This document shows positions 19,125-27,730 of a stretch of DNA of 64,000 bases, piece after piece (position 1 is the stretch's first letter; every line of letters begins with the position of its first letter). Location of the stretch: positions 3,181,938 through 3,245,937 of the forward strand of contig NZ_KQ089822.1 of NCBI RefSeq assembly GCF_001037495.1, written 5' to 3'. Under the pieces are notes generated by a model, which was not told the DNA's origin, made no database searches, and saw nothing but the letters and a program-made list of their open reading frames with translations. The stretch is from Citrobacter sp. MGH106 (GTDB lineage Bacteria > Pseudomonadota > Gammaproteobacteria > Enterobacterales > Enterobacteriaceae). The position numbers and the translations under genes were made by a program.

Positions 19125-20060
19125 ATGAAATTACGTTTAACGCTGCTCACCGCTGCAACCCTGACTGCTTTGTCTTTTACTGCCCATGCCGCAGATAAAG
19201 GGACAATCATGATTATGGTTAACTCACTGGATAACCCTTATTACGCCTCTGAGGCAAAAGGTGCCAGTGAAAAAGCGCAAGAGTTAGGTTACAAAACCAC
19301 GATTCTTTCGCACAGTGAAGATGTTAAAAAACAGAATGAATTAATCGATACCGCCATCGGCAAAAAAGTCCAGGGTATTGTGCTGGATAATGCAGACTCA
19401 ACCGCCAGTGTTGCGGCAATTGAAAAAGCAAAAAAAGCAGGTATTCCTGTCATATTAATCAACAGGGAAATTCCGGTTGATGATGTTGCGCTTGTACAAA
19501 TCACCCATAATAACTTCCAGGCTGGTTCTGAAGTGGCCAACGTATTTGTTGAGAAGATGGGCGAAAAAGGCAAATATGCCGAATTGACCTGTAACCTGGC
19601 TGATAATAACTGCGTTACTCGCTCTAAGTCCTTCCACCAGGTTATTGATCAGTTCCCGGACATGACCAGCGTCGCCAAACAGGATGCAAAAGGTACGCTT
19701 ATCGACGGTAAACGTATTATGGACAGCATTCTGCAGGCACATCCGGACGTTAAAGGTGTCATCTGCGGTAACGGTCCTGTAGCGCTTGGCGCCATCGCCG
19801 CGCTCAAAGCAGCCAACCGTAGCGACGTTATTGTCGTTGGCATTGATGGCAGCAACGACGAACGCGATGCGGTAAAAGCAGGAACACTACAAGCCACGGT
19901 GATGCTTCAGGCTCAGGCGATCGCTGCACAGGGCGTCACGGACCTGGATAACTACCTGCAAAATGGCGTAAAACCAGCTAAACAACGCGTCATGTTCCGC
20001 GGCATTCTCATCACTAAAGATAACGCAGATAAAGTACAGGATTTCAATATCAAATCCTGA
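19125..20060 (+). CDS. Sugar ABC transporter periplasmic substrate-binding protein
   Basis: Ribose-type (RbsB-like, Peripla_BP_4) binding protein, 311 residues, that would capture the pathway's substrate in the periplasm. The signal peptide is clear, MKLRLTLLTAATLTALSF with cleavage after AHA near residue 22. Family segments NSLDNPYYASEAKGASEKA, GIVLDNADSTASVAAI and VGIDGSNDERDAVKAG are present. It lies 128 bases after the kinase stop, with its own AGAGAGAA ribosome site, and is followed by the lipoprotein, ATPase and permease genes. Confidence 0.9.
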   Translation: MKLRLTLLTAATLTALSFTAHAADKGTIMIMVNSLDNPYYASEAKGASEKAQELGYKTTILSHSEDVKKQNELIDTAIGKKVQGIVLDNADSTASVAAIEKAKKAGIPVILINREIPVDDVALVQITHNNFQAGSEVANVFVEKMGEKGKYAELTCNLADNNCVTRSKSFHQVIDQFPDMTSVAKQDAKGTLIDGKRIMDSILQAHPDVKGVICGNGPVALGAIAALKAANRSDVIVVGIDGSNDERDAVKAGTLQATVMLQAQAIAAQGVTDLDNYLQNGVKPAKQRVMFRGILITKDNADKVQDFNIKS

Positions 20061-20103
20061 TCTCGGGTTATTGCGCCTCTCGCGAGGCGCAAAGGAGAAT
20101 ATT

Positions 20104-20724
20104 ATGACTAAAAAAGCCTGGCTGGCGCTGGCCGTATTGACCGTCGGAGGATGTCGCATCGTCTCTCAGCAAGAGCTGGCGGATCTCAAATCTCCACCAA
20201 ACCCAAATATGGCGAATATAGACCAAACGTGGCAAAGCAAAATTGTCCCACAAATTGTTGGACAGGCTCGTCCGGTAGCTGAATTAATGGCCGCGTTACA
20301 AACCGAGCCAGACATTGATAGCGCCTGTAAAAATCTTGGCTACCGTTCCCAGGAAGAAAACCCCTGTATCTTTTACGTGAAAGTAGAGGGGCCAATTAGT
20401 CATCTTGATACCACTTCCCGCAGTGGAAAAATGACTATCACGGATAAAAGCGGCAGCAATATTATCGTACAGATAGGCCCAACCCTGCGTGGTACGCAAT
20501 TACGCGATGCCTATAAAGGTGCCAGCTATGGCGACTTCAACGACCAGGTATTATTTGGCGAATATGGTCGGGCCATTAACGAACAAGCGATAAAGATGAT
20601 TCAAGCGTCGCAACTTAAAACTGGTGAATTAACACAAGTCTATGGTGTTTTTTCTTCATGGGATATTCCGCAAACGCTCCCGGATATTACACCGGCAAAA
20701 ATAGAAAAGATGAGGGGACAGTAA
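20104..20724 (+). CDS. DUF2291-family periplasmic lipoprotein
   Basis: Predicted lipoprotein of unknown function, 206 residues. The N-terminal signal ends in a lipobox-like VGGC with the Cys at residue 17. The rest is soluble; ISHLDTTSRSGKMTITDKSG and VQIGPTLRGTQLRDAY are the segments I take as DUF2291. Members of this family occur beside ribose-type ABC transporters, so a role in substrate handling at the membrane is likely but not shown. ATG follows AAAGGAGAATATT; the next gene starts one base after the stop. Confidence 0.78.
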   Translation: MTKKAWLALAVLTVGGCRIVSQQELADLKSPPNPNMANIDQTWQSKIVPQIVGQARPVAELMAALQTEPDIDSACKNLGYRSQEENPCIFYVKVEGPISHLDTTSRSGKMTITDKSGSNIIVQIGPTLRGTQLRDAYKGASYGDFNDQVLFGEYGRAINEQAIKMIQASQLKTGELTQVYGVFSSWDIPQTLPDITPAKIEKMRGQ

Positions 20725-20725
20725 A

Positions 20726-22270
20726 ATGCAACAGCAAGATATCGTCGCTCCCCATCCAGTCGAATCAGAAGTTATTATCGAAACCCGCGATCTGTCACGC
20801 GTCTACCCTGGGGTAGTCGCATTAGATAGCGTTAATTACCGGGTATATCGTAATAAAGTAAACGTGCTGATCGGAGAAAATGGTGCCGGTAAATCCACCA
20901 TGATGAAAATGCTTGCTGGTGTTGAAAGCCCATCGTCCGGTCAAATCTATCTGGACGGCAAGCCAGTTTCCCTGAACTCAACTCATCAGGCTGAAAAACA
21001 GGGTATTAGCATTATTTTCCAGGAATTGAATCTATTCCCAAATATGAACGTCATGGACAACATCTTCATGGCTAATGAGTTCTTTCAGAAAGGGAGAATT
21101 AACGAAAAGTACCAGTATGCATTGGCTAAATCTTTACTGGAAAGACTTGAGCTGGAAGTTGATCCGTATACGCCCCTGGATGAGCTCGGGATTGGCCACC
21201 AGCAACTGGTTGAGATTGCCCGTGCCCTTTCAAAAGATACGCGCGTTCTAATTATGGACGAACCAACGTCAGCCCTCAGCCAGTCTGAGGTAAAGGTGTT
21301 GTTCAATGTGATTGAGCAGCTCAAGCGGCGTGGCGTTACCATCATCTATATATCTCATCGTCTTGAAGAACTGATGGAAATTGGTGACTACATCACTATC
21401 TTCCGTGATGGTCGATTTATCAGTGAAAGAACGGTCAGCGATGCCAGCATTCCATGGATCATTGAGCAAATGGTTGGCGATAAGAAAAAACATTTCGATT
21501 ATCAGCCTGCACCAAAAGGTGACACGATCCTTTCTGTTCAGGGACTCACAGCGCTCCATCCCAGCGGCGGCTATAAGCTCAATGACGTAACATTTAGCTT
21601 AAGTAAAGGTGAAGTGATTGGAATCTACGGTCTGCTGGGCGCAGGACGTACAGAACTGTTCAAAGGCCTGGTTGGACTGATGCCTTGCCAGAGTGGGAAT
21701 GTTCAGCTCAACGGTGAATGCATTAATAAAGCCCACTTTCAGTCCCGACTGAAAAAAGGGCTGGCGCTGGTACCAGAAGACAGACAGGGCGAAGGAGTCA
21801 TTCAGATGATGTCAATTCAGTCCAACATGACGCTGTCTGACTTCAGCCTGAAAGGATTTCGCCGTGCCTGGAAATGGCTCAACCCGCATAAAGAACAGGC
21901 CAGCGTGAAGAATATGATCCAGCAGCTGGCCATCAAAGTCAGCGATCCCGAGCTGCCTATCACCTCATTGAGTGGAGGCAACCAGCAAAAGGTTGTGCTC
22001 GGCAAAGCATTAATGACGCAACCACAAGTGGTCTTCCTCGATGAACCTACTCGCGGCATCGATGTAGGCGCCAAAACTGACGTATATCACCTTATCGGCA
22101 AAATGGCTCAGCAAGGGCTGGCGGTGATGTTCTCCTCATCAGAGCTGGACGAAGTGATGGCGCTGGCGGACCGCATTCTGGTGATGGCCGATGGCCGCAT
22201 TACCGCAGATGTCCCTCGCCATGCGGTCACTCGCGAGAAATTGATCGCGGCTTCTACACCTCAAGATTAA
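20726..22270 (+). CDS. Sugar ABC transporter ATP-binding protein (two ATPase domains)
   Basis: RbsA/XylG-type ATPase, 514 residues, with two fused nucleotide-binding domains. Domain 1 has Walker A GENGAGKST near residue 50, a degenerate signature IGHQQLVEIARAL near residue 155 and Walker B LIMDEPTSAL near residue 178. Domain 2 has a divergent P-loop GLLGAGRTE near residue 303, signature SLSGGNQQKVVLGKAL near residue 414 and Walker B VFLDEPTRGID near residue 435. This asymmetry is normal for the family. It energises the permease encoded next. Confidence 0.93.
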   Translation: MQQQDIVAPHPVESEVIIETRDLSRVYPGVVALDSVNYRVYRNKVNVLIGENGAGKSTMMKMLAGVESPSSGQIYLDGKPVSLNSTHQAEKQGISIIFQELNLFPNMNVMDNIFMANEFFQKGRINEKYQYALAKSLLERLELEVDPYTPLDELGIGHQQLVEIARALSKDTRVLIMDEPTSALSQSEVKVLFNVIEQLKRRGVTIIYISHRLEELMEIGDYITIFRDGRFISERTVSDASIPWIIEQMVGDKKKHFDYQPAPKGDTILSVQGLTALHPSGGYKLNDVTFSLSKGEVIGIYGLLGAGRTELFKGLVGLMPCQSGNVQLNGECINKAHFQSRLKKGLALVPEDRQGEGVIQMMSIQSNMTLSDFSLKGFRRAWKWLNPHKEQASVKNMIQQLAIKVSDPELPITSLSGGNQQKVVLGKALMTQPQVVFLDEPTRGIDVGAKTDVYHLIGKMAQQGLAVMFSSSELDEVMALADRILVMADGRITADVPRHAVTREKLIAASTPQD

Positions 22271-22287
22271 TCAGGCTGGAATCCATC

Positions 22288-23355
22288 ATGAACCAGAAAT
22301 ATATGATTTATATGTACCTGCTGAAGGCCAGAACGTTTATCGCTCTGCTGCTGGTGATCGCATTCTTCAGCGTGATGGTACCGAATTTCCTGACCACATC
22401 TAACCTGCTGATTATGACCCAGCATGTTGCGATCACCGGGTTACTGGCGATTGGTATGACGCTGGTGATCCTGACAGGAGGCATTGATCTGTCAGTCGGA
22501 GCCGTCGCCGGGATCTGCGGCATGGTCGCCGGAGCCTTGCTTACCAATGGACTGCCCATCTGGGGCGGTAATATCCTCTTTTTCAACGTGCCAGAAGTTA
22601 TTCTCTTTGTCGCTATCTTCGGCATCATTGTTGGATTTGTTAACGGCGCGGTAATCACTCGCTTCGGAGTTGCACCCTTTATCTGTACCCTCGGCATGAT
22701 GTACGTCGCCAGGGGTTCCGCCTTGCTGTTTAATGACGGTAGCACCTACCCCAACCTTAACGGTATAGAAGCACTGGGTAACACGGGCTTTGCCACGCTG
22801 GGTTCAGGCACGCTACTGGGGATTTATCTGCCCATCTGGTTGATGATTGCTTTCCTGATATTGGGCTATTGGATCACCACCAAAACCCCGCTTGGTCGCT
22901 ATATCTACGCTATCGGGGGGAACGAATCTGCTGCGCGCCTGGCTGGCGTACCTATCGTAAAAGCGAAAATCTTCGTGTACGCCTTCTCCGGGTTGTGTGC
23001 CGCTTTTGTCGGTCTGATTGTGGCATCCCAACTGCAAACTGCACATCCTATGACCGGAAACATGTTTGAAATGGATGCCATTGGAGCCACCGTCCTGGGC
23101 GGAACCGCTCTTGCTGGCGGACGCGGACGGGTTTCTGGCTCCATTATCGGTGCCTTTGTAATCGTCTTTCTGGCGGATGGCATGGTGATGATGGGTGTCA
23201 GCGATTTCTGGCAAATGGTGATTAAAGGCGTTGTTATCGTCACTGCTGTGGTCGTCGACCAGTTCCAGCAAAAGCTACAGAACAAGGTCATTCTGATGCG
23301 TCGCCATGAAGAAAAGCAGACGGCAGCACCCTCGGCAAACACGATATCCAGCTAA
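22288..23355 (+). CDS. Sugar ABC transporter permease
   Basis: RbsC-type permease (BPD_transp_2), 355 residues, with many membrane segments. Visible family features are ILTGGIDLSVGAVAGICGM near residue 61, GNESAARLAGVPIVKAKIF near residue 211 and DAIGATVLGGTALAGGRGRV near residue 257. It forms the membrane channel of the importer with the preceding ATPase. The gene begins 17 bases after the ATPase stop. A strong hairpin follows before the first dehydrogenase gene. Confidence 0.93.
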   Translation: MNQKYMIYMYLLKARTFIALLLVIAFFSVMVPNFLTTSNLLIMTQHVAITGLLAIGMTLVILTGGIDLSVGAVAGICGMVAGALLTNGLPIWGGNILFFNVPEVILFVAIFGIIVGFVNGAVITRFGVAPFICTLGMMYVARGSALLFNDGSTYPNLNGIEALGNTGFATLGSGTLLGIYLPIWLMIAFLILGYWITTKTPLGRYIYAIGGNESAARLAGVPIVKAKIFVYAFSGLCAAFVGLIVASQLQTAHPMTGNMFEMDAIGATVLGGTALAGGRGRVSGSIIGAFVIVFLADGMVMMGVSDFWQMVIKGVVIVTAVVVDQFQQKLQNKVILMRRHEEKQTAAPSANTISS

Positions 23356-23368
23356 TCAGCATCATTCC

Positions 23369-23389
23369 GCCGGGCATCTGATGCCCGGC
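23369..23389. other. Intercistronic hairpin between permease and dehydrogenase genes
   Basis: Nine-bp perfect stem GCCGGGCAT / ATGCCCGGC with a 3-base loop, 14 bases past the permease stop and about 20 bases before the next start. No T-run follows, so it is not a standard terminator. It may protect the upstream mRNA or be a REP-like remnant. Confidence 0.55.
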
Positions 23390-23408
23390 TTATACAGGGG
23401 AAAGAAAT

Positions 23409-24206
23409 ATGCAACGTGATTTTCATGGTAAGACAATCGTCATCACAGGCGCATGCCGGGGAATTGGAGCCGGTATCGCCGAACGTTTCGCCCGAGACGG
23501 CGCAAATCTGGTGATGGTATCCAATGCCGAACGTGTCCACGAAACGGCTGAACAACTGCGTCATCGTTACCAGGCCGACATTCTGTCTTTGCAGGTTGAT
23601 GTCACCAATGAGGCGCAGGTGCAATCACTGTATGAACAGGCCGCCGCGCGCTTTGGCACCATTGATGTATCCATCCAGAACGCAGGTGTTATCACTATCG
23701 ATTATTTCGACCGCATGCCGAAAGCGGATTTCGAAAAGGTCCTCGCCGTAAACACTACCGGTGTGTGGCTCTGCTGCAGGGAAGCCGCAAAATATATGGT
23801 TAAACAAAACCAGGGCTGCCTGATTAACACGTCCTCCGGTCAGGGACGCCAGGGTTTTATCTACACCCCGCATTATGCCGCCAGCAAGATGGGCGTGATC
23901 GGTATTACTCAAAGTCTGGCGCATGAGCTGGCACCGTGGAATATCACCGTCAATGCTTTCTGCCCGGGAATTATCGAAAGTGAAATGTGGGATTACAACG
24001 ACCGCGTATGGGGAGAGATCCTTAGTACCGATAAAAAACGCTATGGTAAAGGTGAACTGATGGCGGAATGGGTTGAAGGCATTCCCATGAAACGAGCGGG
24101 CAAACCTGAGGATGTCGCCGGACTGGTCGCTTTCCTGGCCTCTGACGATGCTCGTTATCTCACCGGACAAACCATCAATATCGATGGCGGCCTGATTATG
24201 TCGTAA
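23409..24206 (+). CDS. Short-chain dehydrogenase/reductase 1
   Basis: NAD(P)-dependent oxidoreductase of the classical SDR family, 265 residues. It has the cofactor motif TGACRGIG at residues 13-20, the NAG motif (QNAGVI, near residue 93), a catalytic Ser in TSSGQG near residue 142 and Tyr-x-x-x-Lys as YAASK near residue 156, and it ends in INIDGGLIMS. Sequence style is that of sorbitol/polyol dehydrogenases. It probably interconverts a polyol and ketose before the kinase step; direction and substrate are inference. ATG follows GGGGAAAGAAAT. Confidence 0.85.
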   Translation: MQRDFHGKTIVITGACRGIGAGIAERFARDGANLVMVSNAERVHETAEQLRHRYQADILSLQVDVTNEAQVQSLYEQAAARFGTIDVSIQNAGVITIDYFDRMPKADFEKVLAVNTTGVWLCCREAAKYMVKQNQGCLINTSSGQGRQGFIYTPHYAASKMGVIGITQSLAHELAPWNITVNAFCPGIIESEMWDYNDRVWGEILSTDKKRYGKGELMAEWVEGIPMKRAGKPEDVAGLVAFLASDDARYLTGQTINIDGGLIMS

Positions 24207-24241
24207 CGCCCGCAAGGGTATTCGCAGGGAGAGTCATCACT

Positions 24242-25027
24242 ATGATCGCAAAAGATTTTGCTCAACAACTGTTTAACCTTGAAGGGCGCGTCGCTTTCGT
24301 GACCGGCGCAGGCAGCGGTATTGGTCAGACTATCGCGTATGCCCTCGCCAGTGCGGGTGCTCGCGTAGTTTGCTTTGACTTGCGCGAAGACGGCGGACTA
24401 AAAGAGACCGTCAATAATATCGAAGCAATTGGCGGGCAGGCAGCACTCTATTCGGGCGATGTCCGGCAGCTTAACGACCTGCGCGCCGCAGTTGCGCTGG
24501 CGAAAGAGCAATTCGGTCGTCTGGATATTGCAGTGAATGCGGCAGGTATCGCTAACGCCAATCCCGCGCTGGAAATGGAGAGCGAGCAGTGGCAACGCGT
24601 AATTGACATCAATCTCACCGGCGTATGGAACTCCTGTAAAGCCGAAGCAGAACTGATGATTGAATCCGGCGGCGGTTCGATCATCAACATCGCTTCCATG
24701 TCCGGGATTATCGTTAACCGGGGACTTGAACAGGCGCATTACAACAGTTCCAAAGCAGGCGTCATTCATCTCTCAAAAAGCCTGGCGATGGAGTGGATTG
24801 AAAAAGGTATTCGCGTGAACTCAATCAGCCCAGGCTATACCGCCACACCGATGAATACCCGTCCGGAGATGGTTCATCAGACACGGGAATTTGAAAGCCA
24901 GACGCCCATTCAGCGAATGGCTAAGGTGGAAGAAATGGCAGGCCCGGCGTTATTTCTTGCCAGCGATGCCGCCTCATTTTGCACCGGTGTAGATCTGGTG
25001 GTGGACGGCGGCTTTATCTGTTGGTAA
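24242..25027 (+). CDS. Short-chain dehydrogenase/reductase 2
   Basis: Second classical SDR, 261 residues, only moderately similar to the first. It has TGAGSGIG at residues 21-28, NAAGIA near residue 99, catalytic Ser in ASMSGI near residue 152 and YNSSK near residue 167, and it ends LVVDGGFICW. This ending resembles arabinitol/xylitol/threitol dehydrogenases. Two SDRs in one operon suggest two oxidoreduction steps or epimerisation through a keto intermediate. Last gene of the operon, closed by the hairpin at 25037. Confidence 0.85.
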   Translation: MIAKDFAQQLFNLEGRVAFVTGAGSGIGQTIAYALASAGARVVCFDLREDGGLKETVNNIEAIGGQAALYSGDVRQLNDLRAAVALAKEQFGRLDIAVNAAGIANANPALEMESEQWQRVIDINLTGVWNSCKAEAELMIESGGGSIINIASMSGIIVNRGLEQAHYNSSKAGVIHLSKSLAMEWIEKGIRVNSISPGYTATPMNTRPEMVHQTREFESQTPIQRMAKVEEMAGPALFLASDAASFCTGVDLVVDGGFICW

Positions 25028-25036
25028 ATGCCAATT

Positions 25037-25064
25037 CGCCCGCAGATATCACAAACTGCGGGCG
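25037..25064. terminator. Terminator between dehydrogenase and GNAT genes
   Basis: Nine-bp perfect stem CGCCCGCAG / CTGCGGGCG with a 10-base loop, lying in the 42-base gap between two convergent genes. It is followed by TTAACTT on one side and AATT on the other, so it may work both ways although the T-runs are short. Confidence 0.65.
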
Positions 25065-25069
25065 TTAAC

Positions 25070-25774
25070 TTAAATCGCTCTACATGCCACCAGCGTTTTT
25101 CGCTGTCGCCCTTTTTCGTCAAAGTTTTCCGGGGCCAGCCAGCGCTGCAAAACGGCGTCACATTGCGGCCACTCGCCGTCAATCATCGATAGCCAGTCGC
25201 TGTCGCGATTGCGTCCCTTACGCACAATTTTCTGGCGAAAGCGTCCTTCGTGAACAAACCCTAAACGCTCCGCCGCCCGACGGGACGCGACATTCAGCGA
25301 GTCACATTTCCACTCCACGCGACGGTAGCCCATAGCAAATGCCTGGTTCAGCAACAGCCAGATGGTTTCGGTGCCCAGCACCGTATTTTTCATGCGTGGC
25401 GACCATGTCACATGACCAATTTCCACCGAGCCGTTTACAAGATCGATCGCCATAAAACACACCAGACCCACGGCTCGTCCTGAGCGTAAATCAATCACCG
25501 CATAGGAAACCAGCGACGCATCTGTTGATTTCCCCATAATCCAGCGCACGGTCTCCTCAACGTTCGATGGACGTGTGCTGGCAAGCCAGGTCCAGTCACG
25601 CTCATCAGGAGCCTGCGCGTAGGCGTCAAACAGATCGGCTGCATGGCTGTCGGCATCCAAAGGCTCAAGACGGCAATAATGCCCTTCCAGTAAAATCCGA
25701 GTCAGTGCTGACGCGCCATTCCAGTCTGGAAGTGCGTCTCCTACCGTCTGCCCATAAACATTTATTTCCGGCAC
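25070..25774 (-). CDS. GNAT-family N-acetyltransferase (RimJ/RimL-like)
   Basis: Predicted acetyl-CoA-dependent acetyltransferase, 234 residues, substrate unknown. The RimL-type fold is suggested by RILLEGHYCRLEPLDADSHA near residue 26, GHVTWSPRMKNTVLGTE near residue 119 (acetyl-CoA binding side) and LNVASRRAAERLGFVHEG near residue 160. It uses a GTG start at 25774 with AGGGG 6 bases upstream. It lies between the catabolic island and ybdK, in opposite orientation to both neighbours. Confidence 0.85.
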   Translation of the reverse strand: MPEINVYGQTVGDALPDWNGASALTRILLEGHYCRLEPLDADSHAADLFDAYAQAPDERDWTWLASTRPSNVEETVRWIMGKSTDASLVSYAVIDLRSGRAVGLVCFMAIDLVNGSVEIGHVTWSPRMKNTVLGTETIWLLLNQAFAMGYRRVEWKCDSLNVASRRAAERLGFVHEGRFRQKIVRKGRNRDSDWLSMIDGEWPQCDAVLQRWLAPENFDEKGRQRKTLVACRAI

Positions 25775-25918
25775 AGTTCACCCCTGTATAAAAAGTAAAA
25801 AACAGTTATAGCATCGGCCATTTTACGGTCAAAGCGCAGGTGCGCGATTTCTGACACTGAACGAAGAACCCCCTGCCCTTCTATACTGATTAAAAATCAA
25901 CGCAGAAGGGAAAGCGCT

Positions 25919-27037
25919 ATGTCACTACCCGATTTTCACGTCTCCGAACCGTTTACGTTAGGGATTGAACTGGAAATGCAGGTGGTCAACCCTCCAGGTT
26001 TCGATCTGAGTCAGGACTCTTCTCGGCTGATCGACGATGTTAAACCACAACTCACCGCCGGAGAGGTGAAACACGATATCACCGAAAGTATGCTGGAGAT
26101 GGCGACCGGCGTCTGTCGCAACATTGATCAGGCAGCGGCGGAATTTTCCACTATGCAGCAGGTCATTATGCGATCTGCCGGTAAATACCACCTCGAAATT
26201 TGCGGCGGGGGTACACATCCCTTTCAAAAGTGGCAGCGCCAGGAAGTGTGTGATGACGAGCGCTACCGGCGTAACCTGGAAAACTTTGGCTATCTCATTC
26301 AGCAGGCGACTGTGTTTGGTCAGCATGTCCACGTTGGCTGTGAAAACGGTGATGACGCGATTTACCTCCTGCACGGCCTGTCGCGGTTTGTTCCCCATTT
26401 TATTGCACTCTCAGCCGCCTCACCTTACATGCAGGAAGCCGACACACGATTTGCCTGCGCGCGCCTTAATATTTTCTCCGGATTTCCCGATAACGGCCCC
26501 ATGCCATGGGTTAAAACCTGGCAGGAATTTGAAGGACTGTTTCGCCGACTGTCCTGGACCAGCATGATTGACAGCATTAAAGATCTGCACTGGGATATCC
26601 GCCCAAGCCCACACTTTGGCACAGTAGAAGTTCGGGTGATGGACACCCCACTGACCCTTGACCATGCCGTTAATATGGCAGGATTAATTCAGGCCACCTC
26701 CCATTGGTTATTAACCGAACGTCCGTTCAAACACCAGGAGCGTGATTACCTGCTTTACAAATTTAATCGTTTTCAGGCCTGCCGTTTTGGTATGGATGGG
26801 GTATTAACCGATGTGAACACCGGGGATCATCATCGTCTGGCGGATGACACGCTACGGCTGCTGGAAAACGTTGCATCCTCGGCGAAAAAAGTGGGCGCTA
26901 CCAGCGCGATTACCGCCCTACGACAGCAGGTGAAAAATGGTCATAATGAAGCGCAACAGATGCGTGATTTCGTCGCGAAAGGCGGGTCATTAAGCGGTCT
27001 GGTGAAGAAACATTGTGAGATCTGGTCTGGGCTTTAA
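25919..27037 (+). CDS. ybdK: Carboxylate-amine ligase YbdK (weak glutamate-cysteine ligase)
   Basis: ATP-grasp-like GCS2-family ligase, 372 residues, matching E. coli YbdK along its length. E. coli YbdK has weak gamma-glutamylcysteine ligase activity in vitro; its physiological role is unclear. Characteristic segments are [14 protein letters not shown] near residue 12, [10 protein letters not shown] near residue 96, FGQHVHVGC near residue 134 and [19 protein letters not shown] near residue 227. Start ATG follows GAAGGGAAAGCGCT. It is followed by ybdJ as in E. coli. Confidence 0.95.
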   Translation: MSLPDFHVSEPFTLGIELEMQVVNPPGFDLSQDSSRLIDDVKPQLTAGEVKHDITESMLEMATGVCRNIDQAAAEFSTMQQVIMRSAGKYHLEICGGGTHPFQKWQRQEVCDDERYRRNLENFGYLIQQATVFGQHVHVGCENGDDAIYLLHGLSRFVPHFIALSAASPYMQEADTRFACARLNIFSGFPDNGPMPWVKTWQEFEGLFRRLSWTSMIDSIKDLHWDIRPSPHFGTVEVRVMDTPLTLDHAVNMAGLIQATSHWLLTERPFKHQERDYLLYKFNRFQACRFGMDGVLTDVNTGDHHRLADDTLRLLENVASSAKKVGATSAITALRQQVKNGHNEAQQMRDFVAKGGSLSGLVKKHCEIWSGL

Positions 27038-27101
27038 GCAGGGTTTGCGTTAGCGGAAGATATCCCGGACAATGGGTTTTTAACTCAAGTTTAACAATGT
27101 T

Positions 27102-27350
27102 ATGAAACACCCGCTTGAATCACTAATGACCGCCGCCGGGATCCTGCTGATGGCGTTTCTTTCCTGCCTGCTGCTACCTGCGCCCTCGCTCGGCCTGGTG
27201 CTGGCACAAAAGTTCGTCGCCGCCTTTCATTTAATGGATCTCAATCAGTTTTATACTTTGCTGTTTTGTCTGTGGTTTTTACTGCTGGGGGTGATTGAGT
27301 ATTTTGTTCTGCGCTTCATCTGGCGACGCTGGTTCTCGCTGGCAGATTAA
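27102..27350 (+). CDS. ybdJ: Small inner-membrane protein YbdJ (DUF1158)
   Basis: Conserved 82-residue membrane protein of unknown function. Two hydrophobic segments are visible, about residues 10-35 and 47-66, and the end FVLRFIWRRWFSLAD is the same as in E. coli YbdJ. It follows ybdK by 64 bases and is convergent with ramA. In E. coli the next gene would be ybdF; here the ramA locus is inserted. Confidence 0.92.
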   Translation: MKHPLESLMTAAGILLMAFLSCLLLPAPSLGLVLAQKFVAAFHLMDLNQFYTLLFCLWFLLLGVIEYFVLRFIWRRWFSLAD

Positions 27351-27372
27351 TCCCGCGAGAACCCTTGCTGCG

Positions 27373-27714
27373 CTAGTGGGTGCGACTGTGATTTTCTTTA
27401 CGATAAGCGCCGGGCGGCTGGCTAAACGTACGAGTGAAAATCCGTGTAAAAGTCTGTTGTGAATCGAAGCCATACTTCAGACAAATATCGTACACCTTCT
27501 GGTCGGTATCACGCAGGTCACGCGCCGCCAGTAATAGCTTACGTTCACGGATGTAACGCCCGAGGCTTTCACCTTTGTACTGCATAAACAGACGCTGTAA
27601 GTGCCATTTTGAATATCCCGCGTGGCGGGCAATATCATCAATGCGCAATGGTTGATTTAAATTATCATCAATCCATTCGACAATTGTTTCGATAACCTGA
27701 GCAGAAATCGTCAT
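27373..27714 (-). CDS. ramA: AraC-family multidrug-resistance activator RamA
   Basis: MarA/SoxS-like activator of acrAB, tolC and other efflux or permeability genes. The 113-residue protein is nearly the Salmonella RamA: two helix-turn-helix units, around residues 25-50 (DDIARHAGYSKWHLQRLF) and 75-100 (VYDICLKYGFDSQQTFTRIF), ending PPGAYRKENHSRTH. I chose ATG 27714 because AGGGAG lies 6 bases upstream, ruling out the ATG two codons earlier. It sits 16 bases after romA, so it is probably co-transcribed from the RamR-controlled promoter. Confidence 0.96.
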   Translation of the reverse strand: MTISAQVIETIVEWIDDNLNQPLRIDDIARHAGYSKWHLQRLFMQYKGESLGRYIRERKLLLAARDLRDTDQKVYDICLKYGFDSQQTFTRIFTRTFSQPPGAYRKENHSRTH

Positions 27715-27730
27715 CGTCATCTCCCTGTGT

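Noticed and set aside
14062-25027. Calling the island a D-apiose operon
   Set aside because: No isomerase is seen and two SDRs are extra; the shared kinase and split transketolase are not enough to name the substrate.
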